This document shows, piece after piece, positions 52,132 through 62,621 of a stretch of DNA of 64,000 nt (within the stretch, counting starts at the first letter, position 1; the number at the start of each line of letters is the position of its first letter). The position numbers and the translations under genes were made by a program. Under the pieces are notes generated by a model, which worked only from the letters and a program-made list of their open reading frames with translations, did not search any database and was not told the origin of the DNA. The stretch comes from Rubellimicrobium roseum (GTDB taxonomy: Bacteria > Pseudomonadota > Alphaproteobacteria > Rhodobacterales > Rhodobacteraceae): assembly GCF_006152145.1 (NCBI RefSeq), contig NZ_VDFV01000001.1:310001-374000 (forward strand), given 5' to 3'.

Positions 52132-52934
52132 CCCCTCCAGTGGTTGAACGCGTCGCGCAGCGCGACCGTCTCGGTCAGCACGTCGTCGAAGAGCGTGCCC
52201 ATGTAGTCCTGGTGCACCGCTTCGAGCGCCACGTAGCCGTCGTAGCCCGCGTCCCGCAGCGTGCCGAGCATCGCGGGGACGTTCAGAGTCCCTTGCGCGA
52301 ACTTGGCCTGGAGCGCTCCTGGCCGGGCCTGCCGCAGGTGGACATGGGCGGCGTGGGGCGCGAGCGGGTCCACCTCCTCCTGCCGATAGCCCAGGCAGGC
52401 GAAGTGGGCGTAGTCCAGGGCGAGGCGCACACCGGTTTCGTCGACCAGCCGGCGTACCAGGGCCGGGCTCTCGGCCCAGGAATGGACGTGCGGCTCGACG
52501 CAGAGCCGCTGGCGTGCGCCGGGCACCTCCAGCAGCACGCGCAGGGATTGGGCCGCGACCCGCGCCGCCGCCTCACGAGACTGGCCGGGGTTCACGATCC
52601 CGGGAAGCACGAACACCGTCGGAATGGCGGCGGCTTCGGCGAAGGCCAGCACCCGTTCGAGGTCGCGGAGGTTGGCGGCCACGCTCCCGGAGAGGGCGAT
52701 GTTCCGGTCGGCAAGGCCGTCCCCGAACAGGTGGTAGTAGTTGGCGATGGCGACCCCGAGGCCCCGGAGCGGCTCCGCCGCCGCGCGGGGGTCCGACAGG
52801 ATCTCGGCCTTGTCCAGCGCCGAGCGGTAGAAGAGCCCCACGTCGATGGCATCAAGGCCCAGGGCACGGGCCACCCATGCGACCTCGAGGAGCGTCAGCG
52901 CCGGAAAGGACCAAGAGGTGACCGACAGGCGCAT
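52128..52934 (-). CDS. Sugar phosphate isomerase/epimerase (TIM barrel, AP endonuclease 2 family)
   Basis: A 268-residue TIM-barrel protein. MRLSVTSWSFPALTLLEVAW is the N-terminal strand; VEPHVHSWAE (Glu, His), LDYAHFACLG and VALEAVHQDYMG carry the probable metal-binding Glu/Asp/His ligands. Members of this superfamily isomerise or epimerise sugars or cleave 3-keto-sugars. It overlaps its neighbours by 4 bp (RhaM-like) and 1 bp (the Gfo/Idh/MocA stop). Confidence 0.85.
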   Translation of the reverse strand: MRLSVTSWSFPALTLLEVAWVARALGLDAIDVGLFYRSALDKAEILSDPRAAAEPLRGLGVAIANYYHLFGDGLADRNIALSGSVAANLRDLERVLAFAEAAAIPTVFVLPGIVNPGQSREAAARVAAQSLRVLLEVPGARQRLCVEPHVHSWAESPALVRRLVDETGVRLALDYAHFACLGYRQEEVDPLAPHAAHVHLRQARPGALQAKFAQGTLNVPAMLGTLRDAGYDGYVALEAVHQDYMGTLFDDVLTETVALRDAFNHWRG

Positions 52935-53983
52935 CAGGACGCCCCCGTGGCCTCGATGCGCCCGGAGGCAGCCGAGCGGTAGAGCGCGTCGAGCGCCGCC
53001 GTGACTCTCAGTCCGTTGCGCGCATCCGAAGCGTTCTCGACCGCCTCGCCCCGGCAAAGCCGCGCGAAGACCCGGACGGGCAGCGAGCCGTCGTAGACGC
53101 CTTCGATATCCGTCAGGGGCAGCGCCTCGTCGTGGCCGTCGTGGCGGCGCAGCTCCAACCGGGCGGGCAGGTTGGAGAAGGTGACCATGCCTTCCGTCCC
53201 GTATAGCCGCACGTCCGTGTGCATCCCCACATGCTTGGGCACCGTCGAGGCTCCTGACAGCGCCAGCGTCGCGCCTCCGGCGAAGCGGCCCATGCCCGCG
53301 TCGTAGTAGTCCACCCCCGTGGGCGACTTCACGTCGAGGCAGGCCATGCTCTCCCAGCCCTCGCCCGTCACGTAGGCCACCCAGGCCAACGCGTGCGAGA
53401 GTTGCCCCCAGCCGTAGCCCCCCGCGCGCCGGGGATCGGCCCAGGTCGAGGGCGGCGGGCGGAAGATGTGGTCGGCGGTCTCGGCCATGGGCTTGCCCGC
53501 CATGAGGTCGTCGAGCGGCGAGCCCATCTGGCAGGCCACGTGCCGCAGCGCCCCGATCCGCCCGCCCCGGACCCAGCGGGCAGCCCAGGCCGAGAAACGT
53601 GTGAAGTTGAGCCCTGTGGGCACCATGACCTCGCGTCCCGCGCGCTCGGCGGCCTGGGCGATGGCGCGGGCGTCCTGCGTGGCGGTGGCCATAGGTTTCT
53701 CGACGAGCACATGGCAGCCGGCCTCGACCCCCGCGATGGCCGGCCCGGCATGGGCCACGTGCGGCGTCGCGACCACGAGGCCGTCGAGCCGTTCCTGCGC
53801 CAGCATCCGGTCGAGGTCGCTATAGAGCGCCCCAATCCCGAAGCGATCCCCGGCGATGCGCAGCCGCTCGGGATCGAGGTCGCAGAGCGCGACCACCTCG
53901 ACCCCGTCGCAGTCCTGGAGCGTGGGGATGTGCATGAACACCGCCCACCAGCCGATCCCCACCACGCCGATCCGTGCCGTCAT
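52934..53983 (-). CDS. Gfo/Idh/MocA family oxidoreductase
   Basis: A 349-residue NAD(P)-dependent dehydrogenase. TARIGVVGIGWWAVFMHIP holds the Rossmann motif, VEAGCHVLVEKPMATAT the EKP catalytic motif (about residue 95), followed by the GWGQLSHAL segment where the catalytic His sits. Oxidises or reduces sugar hydroxyls, often at C3. Coupled with the isomerase/epimerase family gene, a pairing that also occurs in 3-keto-sugar and inositol catabolism. Confidence 0.9.
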   Translation of the reverse strand: MTARIGVVGIGWWAVFMHIPTLQDCDGVEVVALCDLDPERLRIAGDRFGIGALYSDLDRMLAQERLDGLVVATPHVAHAGPAIAGVEAGCHVLVEKPMATATQDARAIAQAAERAGREVMVPTGLNFTRFSAWAARWVRGGRIGALRHVACQMGSPLDDLMAGKPMAETADHIFRPPPSTWADPRRAGGYGWGQLSHALAWVAYVTGEGWESMACLDVKSPTGVDYYDAGMGRFAGGATLALSGASTVPKHVGMHTDVRLYGTEGMVTFSNLPARLELRRHDGHDEALPLTDIEGVYDGSLPVRVFARLCRGEAVENASDARNGLRVTAALDALYRSAASGRIEATGAS

Positions 53984-54690
53984 GTCCCCTCCTGCCCCAC
54001 CGTCGAGCGAAAGACGTTCTGCATGTGAGTCTCGGCCGCCCGCGCCGCGGCCTCCGGGTCGCGGGCCCGGAGCGCATCCAGCAGGAGGCGGTGGTCGCGC
54101 AGCGACTGCTCCAGCACCCCGGCCGTCTCGGAGGCGCGCTTGCGCACCTCCAGCCCCAGGACGTTCAGGCTTTCGCCGATCCGCCGCAGGAAGGGGTTGC
54201 CGCAGCCCTGCCAGATCGCCTGGTGGAAGGCGAAGTCCGAGGCGCGGAAGGCGGTGGCGTCCTGCAGCGTGCTTTCCTGCGCGGCCAGGATCCCCTCCAG
54301 CCGGTCGAGCGAGGCGTCGTCCATGTTGACGGCGGCGCGCCTGGCCACGTCGCTCTCGATCAGGCTGCGGGCGTCGTAGAGCGCCCGGATGTTGCCTTCC
54401 TCCAGCGCCAAGAAGAACTGGATCGGCGACAGCAACGCCTGCGCGTCGAGTGCGGAGATGGTGGAGCCGCCGCCCTGCCGCGACCGGACCACTCCGAGGA
54501 TCGACAGACCCCGGATCGCCTCGCGCACCGAGGGGCGCGACACACCCAGCGACTCGGCCAAGTCCCGTTCGGGCGGAAGCTGGTCGCCCGGGCGAAGCTG
54601 CCGAGCCACCACGAGGTCGAGGATGCGGCGCGCGACCTGCTCGGCGACGGATTCGCGCTGGATGGGCGTGTCGAGGGAGGGCAGGCTCAT
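53980..54690 (-). CDS. FadR/GntR family regulator of the sugar cluster
   Basis: A 236-residue GntR protein. The N-terminal winged helix has GDQLPPERDLAESLGVSRPS VREAIRGLSILGVVRSR split over about residues 36-70, and an FCD ligand domain follows (ALYDARSLIESDVARRAA, FHQAIWQGCGNPFLRRI, DHRLLLDALRARDPEAAARA with metal-binding His). It lies inside the operon, between permease and dehydrogenase genes. The 17-bp palindrome at 61151-61167 is the likely operator. The ligand is probably the sugar acid of the pathway. Confidence 0.9.
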   Translation of the reverse strand: MSLPSLDTPIQRESVAEQVARRILDLVVARQLRPGDQLPPERDLAESLGVSRPSVREAIRGLSILGVVRSRQGGGSTISALDAQALLSPIQFFLALEEGNIRALYDARSLIESDVARRAAVNMDDASLDRLEGILAAQESTLQDATAFRASDFAFHQAIWQGCGNPFLRRIGESLNVLGLEVRKRASETAGVLEQSLRDHRLLLDALRARDPEAAARAAETHMQNVFRSTVGQEGT

Positions 54691-55637
54691 GCCGGCGCCC
54701 TCCGGGCGAGGCGCGCGCCCAGGCGCGGCACCAACACCGAGGCGATCAGCAGGAGCCCGACCACCCCCGTCTGGATGTGCCCCGTGACGTTCATGAGCGA
54801 CATGCCGTTGCGCAGGGACAGCACGATCAGGATGGCAAGTCCCACGCCGGTCAGCGTCCCCGAGCCGCCGAAAATGCTGACCCCGCCCAGCAGGGCCATG
54901 GTGATGATGTCCAATTCAAATCCCTGCCCCACGTCGCCCCGCACCGCGCCCACGCGCGCGGCGAACAGGAGCCCCGCATAGGACGCCACGAGGCCGGAGG
55001 CCATGAAGATCAGGATCTTGTGCCGGGCGGTGTCGAGGCCCGCGAACTCGGCCACGTCGCGACTCACGCCGATGACATAGGTCTTCCGCCCGAAGCCGCC
55101 CTTCTCCAGCACCACGTAGAGCAGCGCAAAGAGCACGAGGAACGACAGGAGCCCCAGCGGCACCGGCCCGATCAGGCCGCGCTGCCCCAGCGCCGCGAAC
55201 CAGTCGGGGAAGCCGCCGATGCTGCGGTCCTCCAGCAGGATGCGCGCGAGGCCCCGGAAGCCGATCAGCGTGGCGAGCGTCACCACGAGCGAGGGCAGCC
55301 CCAACCGCGCCACGAACCAGCCGTTCAGGAAGCCGCCTGCGGGTCCGATCCCGAGGCACAGCGCGCAGGCCAGCGCGGCGGGCGTCCCCGCCTCGACCAG
55401 CGTGGCAAAGGCGCAGGCCGAGAGCCCCATCATCGATCCCACCGACAGGTCGATTTCGGCGTTGATGATGACGAAGGCCATGACCAGCGCGATGATGATC
55501 TTCTCGATGGAGAGCTGGAACAGGTTGATCTGGTTGCCCACCGTCAGGAACTGCGGGCTGATCCAGGCATTCGCGGCGTAGACCAGCACCAGCACGGCGA
55601 GGAGGAACGTCTCCCAGGGGCCGAGGACGCGGGTCAT
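54687..55637 (-). CDS. Sugar ABC transporter permease (RhaQ/RbsC type)
   Basis: A 316-residue BPD_transp_2 permease with eight or more helices, including VMAFVIINAEIDLSVGSMMG and ALLGGVSIFGGSGTLTGVGL, the signature of the RbsC branch. It pairs with the second permease immediately upstream; 4-bp overlaps on both sides. Confidence 0.9.
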   Translation of the reverse strand: MTRVLGPWETFLLAVLVLVYAANAWISPQFLTVGNQINLFQLSIEKIIIALVMAFVIINAEIDLSVGSMMGLSACAFATLVEAGTPAALACALCLGIGPAGGFLNGWFVARLGLPSLVVTLATLIGFRGLARILLEDRSIGGFPDWFAALGQRGLIGPVPLGLLSFLVLFALLYVVLEKGGFGRKTYVIGVSRDVAEFAGLDTARHKILIFMASGLVASYAGLLFAARVGAVRGDVGQGFELDIITMALLGGVSIFGGSGTLTGVGLAILIVLSLRNGMSLMNVTGHIQTGVVGLLLIASVLVPRLGARLARRAPA

Positions 55638-56662
55638 GGCGTGGCCTCCTTCGGGACCGGGGCGGCCGCCTTATCGCGGCGGATGCGCAGGCGCTGGAGG
55701 CGCCGCATGAGGAGCGCGTCGCCGGTCACGGCCGACAGGATCAGGAGCCCCAGCACCGCCTCGCGCCAGAACTCGGAGACGAGATCCCAGCGCACCAGGC
55801 TGTTCTCGATCAGGTCCACGAGGATCGCGCCGATCAGCGCGCCCACGACCGTGCCGGCCCCCCCGAAGATGTTCACGCCCCCCAGCACGGCGGCGGCGAT
55901 GCTCTTCAGCTCGAAGCCGAGCCCCGCGACCACGGTGATGTTGCCGAAGCGCGCAAGGAAGAAGAGCCCGGCAAGCCCGGCCAGCGCCCCCGCCGCCACG
56001 AAGGCCGCCAGCACCGTGCGCCGGACGTCGATCCCGGCCATCTCGGCCGCCTCGGGGTTCGAGCCCACGGCATAGAGCGCCCGGGCGGGCCGAAGCCGCG
56101 TCAGGGCGAGGTGGACGAAGATCACGATGACCACGGCCGCCACGAAGGCCGCGCGGAACTGCACACCCCCGATGGCGAAGAGTTGCAGATTCGGGAACGC
56201 CACGAGCCAGTCCGGCAGGCTGTCGGTGGTGATGCTCTGCGCGTCCGAGAACTCCACCAGCGCCGACCGGAAGATCGCCATGGTGGCGAGCGTCACGATG
56301 ATCGAGGGCACGCCCGCGTAGGCCACGAGGAGCCCGTTCACAAGGCCGAAGCCCGCGCCGATCCCGAGCGCCGCCAAGGCGAGCAGTGCCGGATGCAGGT
56401 CGGGGACGGCCGTCACCAGCGCTCCCGTACCATAGGCGGTGAAGCCCACGACGGCGCCGAGGCTCAGGTCGATGTTGCGCGTCAGGATCACCAGGGTCTG
56501 CGCGCAGGCGATCAGCGCCACGATGGCGACCGAGGAGGAGATGCGGTTGAAGAGCCGCGCGTTCAGGTAGTTCTCGATCTGGCTCGCGAAGAACGCCCCT
56601 ACCAGCAGCAGCACGAGGACGAGCGCGAGGAGGCGCAGCGCGCCGGGCGAGACCCTGGTCAT
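55634..56662 (-). CDS. Sugar ABC transporter permease (RhaP/RbsC type)
   Basis: A 342-residue BPD_transp_2 permease with [20 protein letters not shown] and [20 protein letters not shown], the conserved core of the family. Two different permeases per importer is the RhaSTPQ arrangement. A C-terminal basic tail ([11 protein letters not shown]) follows the last helix. It overlaps the ATPase gene stop by 4 bp. Confidence 0.9.
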   Translation of the reverse strand: MTRVSPGALRLLALVLVLLLVGAFFASQIENYLNARLFNRISSSVAIVALIACAQTLVILTRNIDLSLGAVVGFTAYGTGALVTAVPDLHPALLALAALGIGAGFGLVNGLLVAYAGVPSIIVTLATMAIFRSALVEFSDAQSITTDSLPDWLVAFPNLQLFAIGGVQFRAAFVAAVVIVIFVHLALTRLRPARALYAVGSNPEAAEMAGIDVRRTVLAAFVAAGALAGLAGLFFLARFGNITVVAGLGFELKSIAAAVLGGVNIFGGAGTVVGALIGAILVDLIENSLVRWDLVSEFWREAVLGLLILSAVTGDALLMRRLQRLRIRRDKAAAPVPKEATP

Positions 56663-58161
56663 GCGGCGTCCCTGTCCTGTCCGGTAGCGAGGCGCATGAC
56701 CCCCTCCTGCGTGGCCGCCTCATGCGGGATCACGCCCATCTGCCGCCCCTCGCGCATGACGAGGATGCGATCGCCCAGCGCCAGCACCTCGGGCAGGTCC
56801 GAGGAGATGACGAGCGCCGCGCCGCCCTGTCGCACGAACTGGCGGATCAGGTCGTGCACCTCGGCCTTGGCGCCCACGTCGATGCCCCTCGTGGGCTCGT
56901 CGAATATCAGAAGCTGCGGGTTCGTCTCCAGCCACTTGGCCAGCATCACCTTCTGCTGGTTGCCGCCCGAGAGCTTGCCCACGGGCGTGTCCGCGTCGGC
57001 CATGCGGATGTTGAGCCGCTCGCGGTAGCCCTGCGTCACGGCGCGCTCGGCCCGCTCGCGCATAAGGCCCCAACGCGTCAGCACCTTGCCCAGGGTGGCG
57101 AGCGTGACGTTCGAGCGGATCGACAGCGGCAGGGCTAGGCCGAGCTTGCGCCGGTCCTCCGAGACATAGGCGATCCCCAGCGCCATCGCTGCGCGTGGGG
57201 ACCCGATGCGGACCTCTTGCCCCTTCCACAGGACCCGTCCCGCCGTCGCCGGCCGGATGCCGAACAAGGACAGCGCCACGTCCGTACGCCGGGCGCCGAT
57301 CAGGCCCGCCAAGCACAGGACCTCGCCCCGGTGGATGTCGAAGCTGACGCCCTCGAAAGCGTCCTCGACGCCGAGGCCGCGCACCGACAGCAGCACCTCG
57401 GGCGTCGCGTGGCTTTCGTCCTTGCGGAAATAGTTGCCGACCTCGCGCCCCACCATCTCGGCGATCATGCGCTCGGGCGTGACCTCGGCGATGGGACGGG
57501 TCGAGATGTGGCTCCCGTCGCGGATCACCGTGACCCGGTGCGCGACCTCGAATATCTCCTCCAGCCGGTGCGAGATGTAGACGACCGCGACACCCTCGGC
57601 CGCCAGGCCACGCGCGATGCGGCGCAGCTCGCCCGCCTCGTGAGCCGACAGCGAGGCCGTGGGCTCGTCCATGATGAGCACGCGCACGTCCTGGCTCAGG
57701 GCGCGGGCGATCTCCACGGCCTGCTGCTCGGCCAGCGTCAGCCCGCTCGCCACCCGGTCGGGGTCGAGGCTCATGCCGATGCGCGCAATGAGCTCCCGCG
57801 CCCTTTCTCGCAGCAGCCCCCGGCGCTGCACGAGCCCAAGGTCCGTGGCGCTGATGAAAATGTTCTCGGCCACGTCGAGGTCGGGAAATACCATCGGCTC
57901 CTGGTAGATGGCCGAAACGCCTTTCGCCCGCGCCTCGCGGGGGCCAGACAGCGTGACGGGCCGCCCATCCACCTCCACCCCTCCCGTCGAGGGCGCGTGA
58001 ACGCCAGTCATGATCTTGATCATGGTGGACTTGCCCGCGCCGTTCTCGCCCACCACGGCATGGACCTCGCCGGGCCACAGCTCCAGCGTCATGCCCGAGA
58101 GGGCCCGGGTGGCGCCGAAGCTCTTGGAGACATCGCGCAGGGCAAGGACGGGGGCGGCCAT
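56659..58161 (-). CDS. Sugar ABC transporter ATP-binding protein (RhaT/RbsA type)
   Basis: A 500-residue duplicated ABC ATPase. First half: Walker [15 protein letters not shown] (residues about 37-50), [15 protein letters not shown] signature, [12 protein letters not shown]. Second half: [18 protein letters not shown] signature and [14 protein letters not shown]. The second Walker A is degenerate, as usual in RbsA-type proteins. It energises the two permeases. Confidence 0.92.
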   Translation of the reverse strand: MAAPVLALRDVSKSFGATRALSGMTLELWPGEVHAVVGENGAGKSTMIKIMTGVHAPSTGGVEVDGRPVTLSGPREARAKGVSAIYQEPMVFPDLDVAENIFISATDLGLVQRRGLLRERARELIARIGMSLDPDRVASGLTLAEQQAVEIARALSQDVRVLIMDEPTASLSAHEAGELRRIARGLAAEGVAVVYISHRLEEIFEVAHRVTVIRDGSHISTRPIAEVTPERMIAEMVGREVGNYFRKDESHATPEVLLSVRGLGVEDAFEGVSFDIHRGEVLCLAGLIGARRTDVALSLFGIRPATAGRVLWKGQEVRIGSPRAAMALGIAYVSEDRRKLGLALPLSIRSNVTLATLGKVLTRWGLMRERAERAVTQGYRERLNIRMADADTPVGKLSGGNQQKVMLAKWLETNPQLLIFDEPTRGIDVGAKAEVHDLIRQFVRQGGAALVISSDLPEVLALGDRILVMREGRQMGVIPHEAATQEGVMRLATGQDRDAA

Positions 58162-58189
58162 GGGCAGGGCTCCGGGCGGAAGAGGGACA

Positions 58190-58203
58190 GCCCCGGACGG
58201 GGC
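58190..58203 (-). terminator. short hairpin between binding protein and ATPase genes
   Basis: GCCCCG (58190-58195) pairs with CGGGGC (58198-58203) around a 2-nt loop in the 56-bp gap after the binding-protein gene. It could reduce read-through or protect the upstream mRNA. The loop is tight, so the exact fold is uncertain. Confidence 0.3.
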
Positions 58204-58217
58204 CGCCCCGACAAGGA

Positions 58218-59252
<1,035 letters not shown>

Positions 59253-59326
59253 GTCGTCTCCTCCCGAGGGGTTCTTGCTTGGTCCCGGCGGCGGGGTCCC
59301 CTCACGGCCCCGCGCGGGAAGGGTCG

Positions 59327-60280
59327 TCAGCCGGGCACGGGCTTTCTCGGCCCCACCCCCCGCAGCGCCCGCCGCACGTCCTCGGCCACCAGGCTCTGGA
59401 GCCGCCCGATGGCCGCGTCCGAGTACCAGGCGGCATGGGGCGTGAGCAGGCAGTTGGGAGCCGAGCGCAGGGGCGACCCCGGCGGCAACGGCTCGGCTCC
59501 GAACACGTCGAGCGCGGCGCCCCCGATGGTCCCGTCCCGCAGCGCCGCCGCGAGGTCGTACTCGTCGATGAGCTGCCCGCGCGCCGAGTTCACCAGGACC
59601 GCGTGCGGCCTCATGGTCGCGAGCCGCGCAGCATTGAAATAGCCGCGCGTCTCGGCGGTCGCGGGCGCGTGGAGCGATATCACGTCCGCCTCGCGCAACA
59701 GCTCCTCAGGGCCCATGAGCGCGACGCCCAGCGCCTCGGCGTCCCGCGTCGACAGGCCGGGGTCCGCGGCGGCAAAGCGGAAGCCGAAGCCCCGGAGCCG
59801 TGCATGGACCGCCCGCCCGATCTGCCCAAACCCAAAGAAGCCGAACACCGTCTCGGAGAAGGGTTTGAGCGGTCGCGCGACCTTGACCGCCGCCCAGTCG
59901 TTCGCACGCACCGAGGCGTCGAGTTGCGGCAGCTTCCGCAGCAGGGCCAGCGCCATGGCCGCCGTGTGCTCGGCCACTTCGTCGGCGCAGTAGTCAGGCA
60001 CGTATCCTACCTTCAGGCCGTAGGCCCGTGCCGCCGCAAGGTCGATGTTGTCGTAGCCCACCCCGTAGCGGATCACCGTGCCGCCCGGCGCCATGGCCCT
60101 CGCCGCCGCTTCGCCGAAGGGCGCGAACTGGACGAGCGCGACCCGAGCGCCCGCGACGGCCTGGGCCACATCTTCGGCGGACTTCGCCTGGTGTGCGGAG
60201 AAGTCCGCCCCACCCTCGCGTGCGGCGCGCTCCTCTTGGTCGAGGGTCGGGAACGTCCAGTCTGTGACGGCGACCCTCAT
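59327..60280 (-). CDS. D-2-hydroxyacid dehydrogenase (C-terminal-binding-protein-like)
   Basis: A 317-residue NAD-dependent dehydrogenase. [20 protein letters not shown] holds the Rossmann motif, [14 protein letters not shown] the catalytic Arg, [14 protein letters not shown] the Glu and [10 protein letters not shown] the His, with [13 protein letters not shown] earlier. It overlaps the upstream decarboxylase-family gene by 4 bp, so they act together. It is a different protein from the dehydrogenase at 14215-15129. The substrate is unknown. Confidence 0.9.
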   Translation of the reverse strand: MRVAVTDWTFPTLDQEERAAREGGADFSAHQAKSAEDVAQAVAGARVALVQFAPFGEAAARAMAPGGTVIRYGVGYDNIDLAAARAYGLKVGYVPDYCADEVAEHTAAMALALLRKLPQLDASVRANDWAAVKVARPLKPFSETVFGFFGFGQIGRAVHARLRGFGFRFAAADPGLSTRDAEALGVALMGPEELLREADVISLHAPATAETRGYFNAARLATMRPHAVLVNSARGQLIDEYDLAAALRDGTIGGAALDVFGAEPLPPGSPLRSAPNCLLTPHAAWYSDAAIGRLQSLVAEDVRRALRGVGPRKPVPG

Positions 60281-61050
60281 GCGGCCTCCAGGTAATCGTG
60301 GATGATCTCGCCGGGCACGAGCGTGAAGTCGGCGCGCCAGTGGAAGCCCACCAGCGGCTCGACGACCGGCAGGCGGAAGATGGGAAGCTGGGCGTTGGGC
60401 CGCAGCTCGACCGTGCAGGGCCCTGCCCAGGCCTCGTGGACCGTGACCTCCGACAGACGGCGCGACGTGATCTGTCGGATGGCCGGCCGCCCATCGATGT
60501 GGTCGACAGCCTTGAGGTTCAGGTTGGTCGCGAAATCGAAGAAGGGCTTCAGTGCCTCGGGGCCTACCGCCCGCTGCTTGTAGGCCAGCGTCCCGGTCAG
60601 CACGTCGATCCCGTTCCGCTCTATCCGCCCCACCACGAGGTCGCCGCGCACCTCCAGCGTGGGGCTTGCCAGCTTCTTGGGCTGGCCGTGCACCTCGCGC
60701 CCATGCGCCACGCCGCCATCCGAGGACAGCGCGAGATAGGGGGAATAGGCCCCCTCGCGATCGCCGAGCCGCGCGCCCACCATCACGTTCGCCTCGCCGT
60801 AGGGGCCCAGCCGGTCGGGGTCGTGCATCCGGTAGACATGGACGCAGGCCACGTCTCCGATGGGCTCCAGTGGCGGAGGCAGAAGAAAGGCCAGCGCCTC
60901 CGGGTCGGTGCGCCAGTAGAGCGTCAGGATCTCGGCGTTGCGGAAGCGGAACGGAAATGGCGGGACCAGGGGCGCGTCCCAGGGAGTCGAAAACCCACCC
61001 CGGACGATGTCGCCCTCCGTAGGCCGGGTCAGGCCCCAGGGCCCGGTCAT
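60277..61050 (-). CDS. Acetoacetate decarboxylase family enzyme
   Basis: A 257-residue ADC-superfamily protein: AEILTLYWRTDPEALAFLLP at the N-terminus, and the Schiff-base-type region HGREVHGQPKKLASPTLEVR (adjacent Lys pair near residue 125) typical of the fold. True acetoacetate decarboxylase is one member; others act as decarboxylases, aldolase-dehydratases or lactone-related enzymes in sugar pathways. It is the first gene of the sugar cluster, so it probably acts on a sugar-derived keto acid. It overlaps a short leader ORF by 4 bp. Confidence 0.85.
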   Translation of the reverse strand: MTGPWGLTRPTEGDIVRGGFSTPWDAPLVPPFPFRFRNAEILTLYWRTDPEALAFLLPPPLEPIGDVACVHVYRMHDPDRLGPYGEANVMVGARLGDREGAYSPYLALSSDGGVAHGREVHGQPKKLASPTLEVRGDLVVGRIERNGIDVLTGTLAYKQRAVGPEALKPFFDFATNLNLKAVDHIDGRPAIRQITSRRLSEVTVHEAWAGPCTVELRPNAQLPIFRLPVVEPLVGFHWRADFTLVPGEIIHDYLEAA

Positions 61051-61097
61051 GCCAGAGTCCTGAAATCCGGATGGCCACCGACGGCGTTTCCGCGCAT
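61047..61097 (-). CDS. 16-residue leader ORF before the decarboxylase gene
   Basis: ATG at 61097, with the strong Shine-Dalgarno GGAGGAGGAGAAG just before it, encodes MRGNAVGGHPDFRTLA and stops at a TGA that overlaps the decarboxylase start codon (ATGA). The strong SD and exact overlap suggest coupled translation. No function is known; it might be a relic of an older start. Confidence 0.5.
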   Translation of the reverse strand: MRGNAVGGHPDFRTLA

Positions 61098-61122
61098 CTT
61101 CTCCTCCTCCCGACGCAAACCT

Positions 61123-61193
61123 TTGACAGGTCTCTTGGCGCGTCGTAACGAATTGGTCAGGCCAATTAGCCTTTCCTTAACGTCAGGGGTCAA
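61123..61193. promoter_or_regulatory. divergent promoters sharing a 17-bp palindrome
   Basis: Plus strand: TTGACA (61123-61128), 17-nt spacer, weak -10 TAACGA (61146-61151). Minus strand: TTGACC (61193-61188), 17-nt spacer, GCTAAT (61170-61165). The palindrome AATTGG-TCAGG-CCAATT (61151-61167) covers the minus -10 and lies just downstream of the plus -10, the expected place for a FadR-type repressor. AGGGG lies about 8 nt before the SDR ATG. Confidence 0.65.
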
Positions 61194-61198
61194 GCGAA

Positions 61199-61954
61199 AT
61201 GTTCGATCTGCATCCCGTTCCGGTGCCGGACCTCTCGGGACGGCGCGTCTTCGTGACCGGCGCCGGGCGCGGGATCGGGGCGGCGCTGGCGCGCGTGCTG
61301 ACGCGGCACGGCGCGCATGTGGTGGCCGGGGTTCACGGAGAGGCTGAGGCCCTGCCCGACGACGTGACCGCCGTGCCGCTCGATGTCACCGACGACGCCT
61401 CCGTTCGGGCCGCCGCCGCGCAGGTGCGCGAGACGATGGGCGGCCTCGACGTGCTTGTGAACAACGCGGGCCTGATCTCGACCATCCGGCCGCTTGCCGA
61501 GCTGTCCGCCGATGAGCTGAGCCCGGCCTTCGATGTCAACGTCTTGGGCCTCCACCGCGTCACGATGGCCTGCCTGCCCATGCTGGAAGAGGCGCGCGGC
61601 CTGATCCTGAACGCCGGGACGGGGGCCGCGACCAAGGCCATGGAGGGCTGGACCGCCTACTGCACCTCCAAGGCCGCGGCGCGGATGCTCACGATGATGC
61701 AGGACCTGGAGCTGAGCCCCCGGGGCGTGCACGCCCGCTTCGTCGGCATCCCGCCCACCGACACTGCCATGCAGGCCGAGATCCGCGAGGCAGGACTCAA
61801 TCCGATCTCGAAGATCCCCCAAAAGGATCTCGTGCACCCGGACGTGCCCGCCACTGTGCTGGCCTGGCTCTGCGCCTCCGCGAACCGGGACCGCGAGGAG
61901 GTTCTGCTCGACGTGCGTGACGACCTGTTCAGGGGCATGATGGCGGCGGCCTAG
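61199..61954 (+). CDS. SDR family oxidoreductase, divergent from the sugar cluster
   Basis: A 251-residue SDR. RRVFVTGAGRGIGAALARVL is the cofactor motif (about residues 15-34), VNNAGLIST follows, NAGTGAATKAMEGWTAYCTSKAAARML contains the Ser, Tyr and Lys (YCTSK). Substrate unknown; sharing a regulatory region with the decarboxylase gene suggests the same pathway. The stop overlaps the convergent DUF2585 stop. Confidence 0.88.
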   Translation: MFDLHPVPVPDLSGRRVFVTGAGRGIGAALARVLTRHGAHVVAGVHGEAEALPDDVTAVPLDVTDDASVRAAAAQVRETMGGLDVLVNNAGLISTIRPLAELSADELSPAFDVNVLGLHRVTMACLPMLEEARGLILNAGTGAATKAMEGWTAYCTSKAAARMLTMMQDLELSPRGVHARFVGIPPTDTAMQAEIREAGLNPISKIPQKDLVHPDVPATVLAWLCASANRDREEVLLDVRDDLFRGMMAAA

Positions 61955-62517
61955 CCCGCCGCCACCGCCTGCCACTCGCGCACGGCCTCCACCGGCCAGA
62001 GCAGCATCAGCACGTTGAGCGCGAGCCCGTCGCGAATGAGCCAGACGGTGACTACCTCGAACAGCAGGATCAGCGCGGCCGAGATCCAGACGGGCAGCCG
62101 CCGCGCGAGCCAGAAACCCAGGGCCATGCAGACGACGTCCGCGACCGAGTTCAGGACCGTGTCGCCCAGGTAGTCCTTGGACACGGTGGCCGTGCGGTAG
62201 CGCTCGATCACCGCATCCGAGTTCTCGACCAGCTCCCAGGTGCATTCCACCAGCACGGCCAAGGCGAAGCGCCAACCGATGGCGAGCCTCCTCGCGACCA
62301 GCCACAGCCCGGCGTAGAAGAGCAGCCCGTGGATGAGGTGGCTGGGCGAGTACCAGTCGAACAGGTGCTGCGACCCTTCCGCCCCCCAGGGATCGTCGTA
62401 CCACAGGAGGATGCGACCGGATGGCGCAAGGGGGGCGCGGCCATCGGCCAGGAGCCACGCGGCCGCGACGGCCAAGATCAGGAAGGAAACGAGCCAGGGG
62501 TGCAGGTTACGGGTCAT
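61951..62517 (-). CDS. DUF2585 (UPF0314) membrane protein
   Basis: A 188-residue inner-membrane protein with several helices and the family segments GRILLWYDDPWGAEGSQHLFDWYSPSHLIHG (about residues 34-63, starting with the first strand) and CTWELVENSDAVIERYRTAT followed by DYLGDTVLNSVADV. The conserved Asp/Glu/His residues suggest an enzyme active site, but no function is established for DUF2585. ATG at 62517 before MTRNLHPW. Confidence 0.85.
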   Translation of the reverse strand: MTRNLHPWLVSFLILAVAAAWLLADGRAPLAPSGRILLWYDDPWGAEGSQHLFDWYSPSHLIHGLLFYAGLWLVARRLAIGWRFALAVLVECTWELVENSDAVIERYRTATVSKDYLGDTVLNSVADVVCMALGFWLARRLPVWISAALILLFEVVTVWLIRDGLALNVLMLLWPVEAVREWQAVAAG

Positions 62518-62621
62518 GCGCGCAGCCAAGCACGACGCTCCGGCAAGGCCAAGGCGGGTTTTCCGACCCGCCCCAGCCCTCACATTGCTGCATCGGCCCC
62601 AGGCAAGCATTTCGCTCAGGA

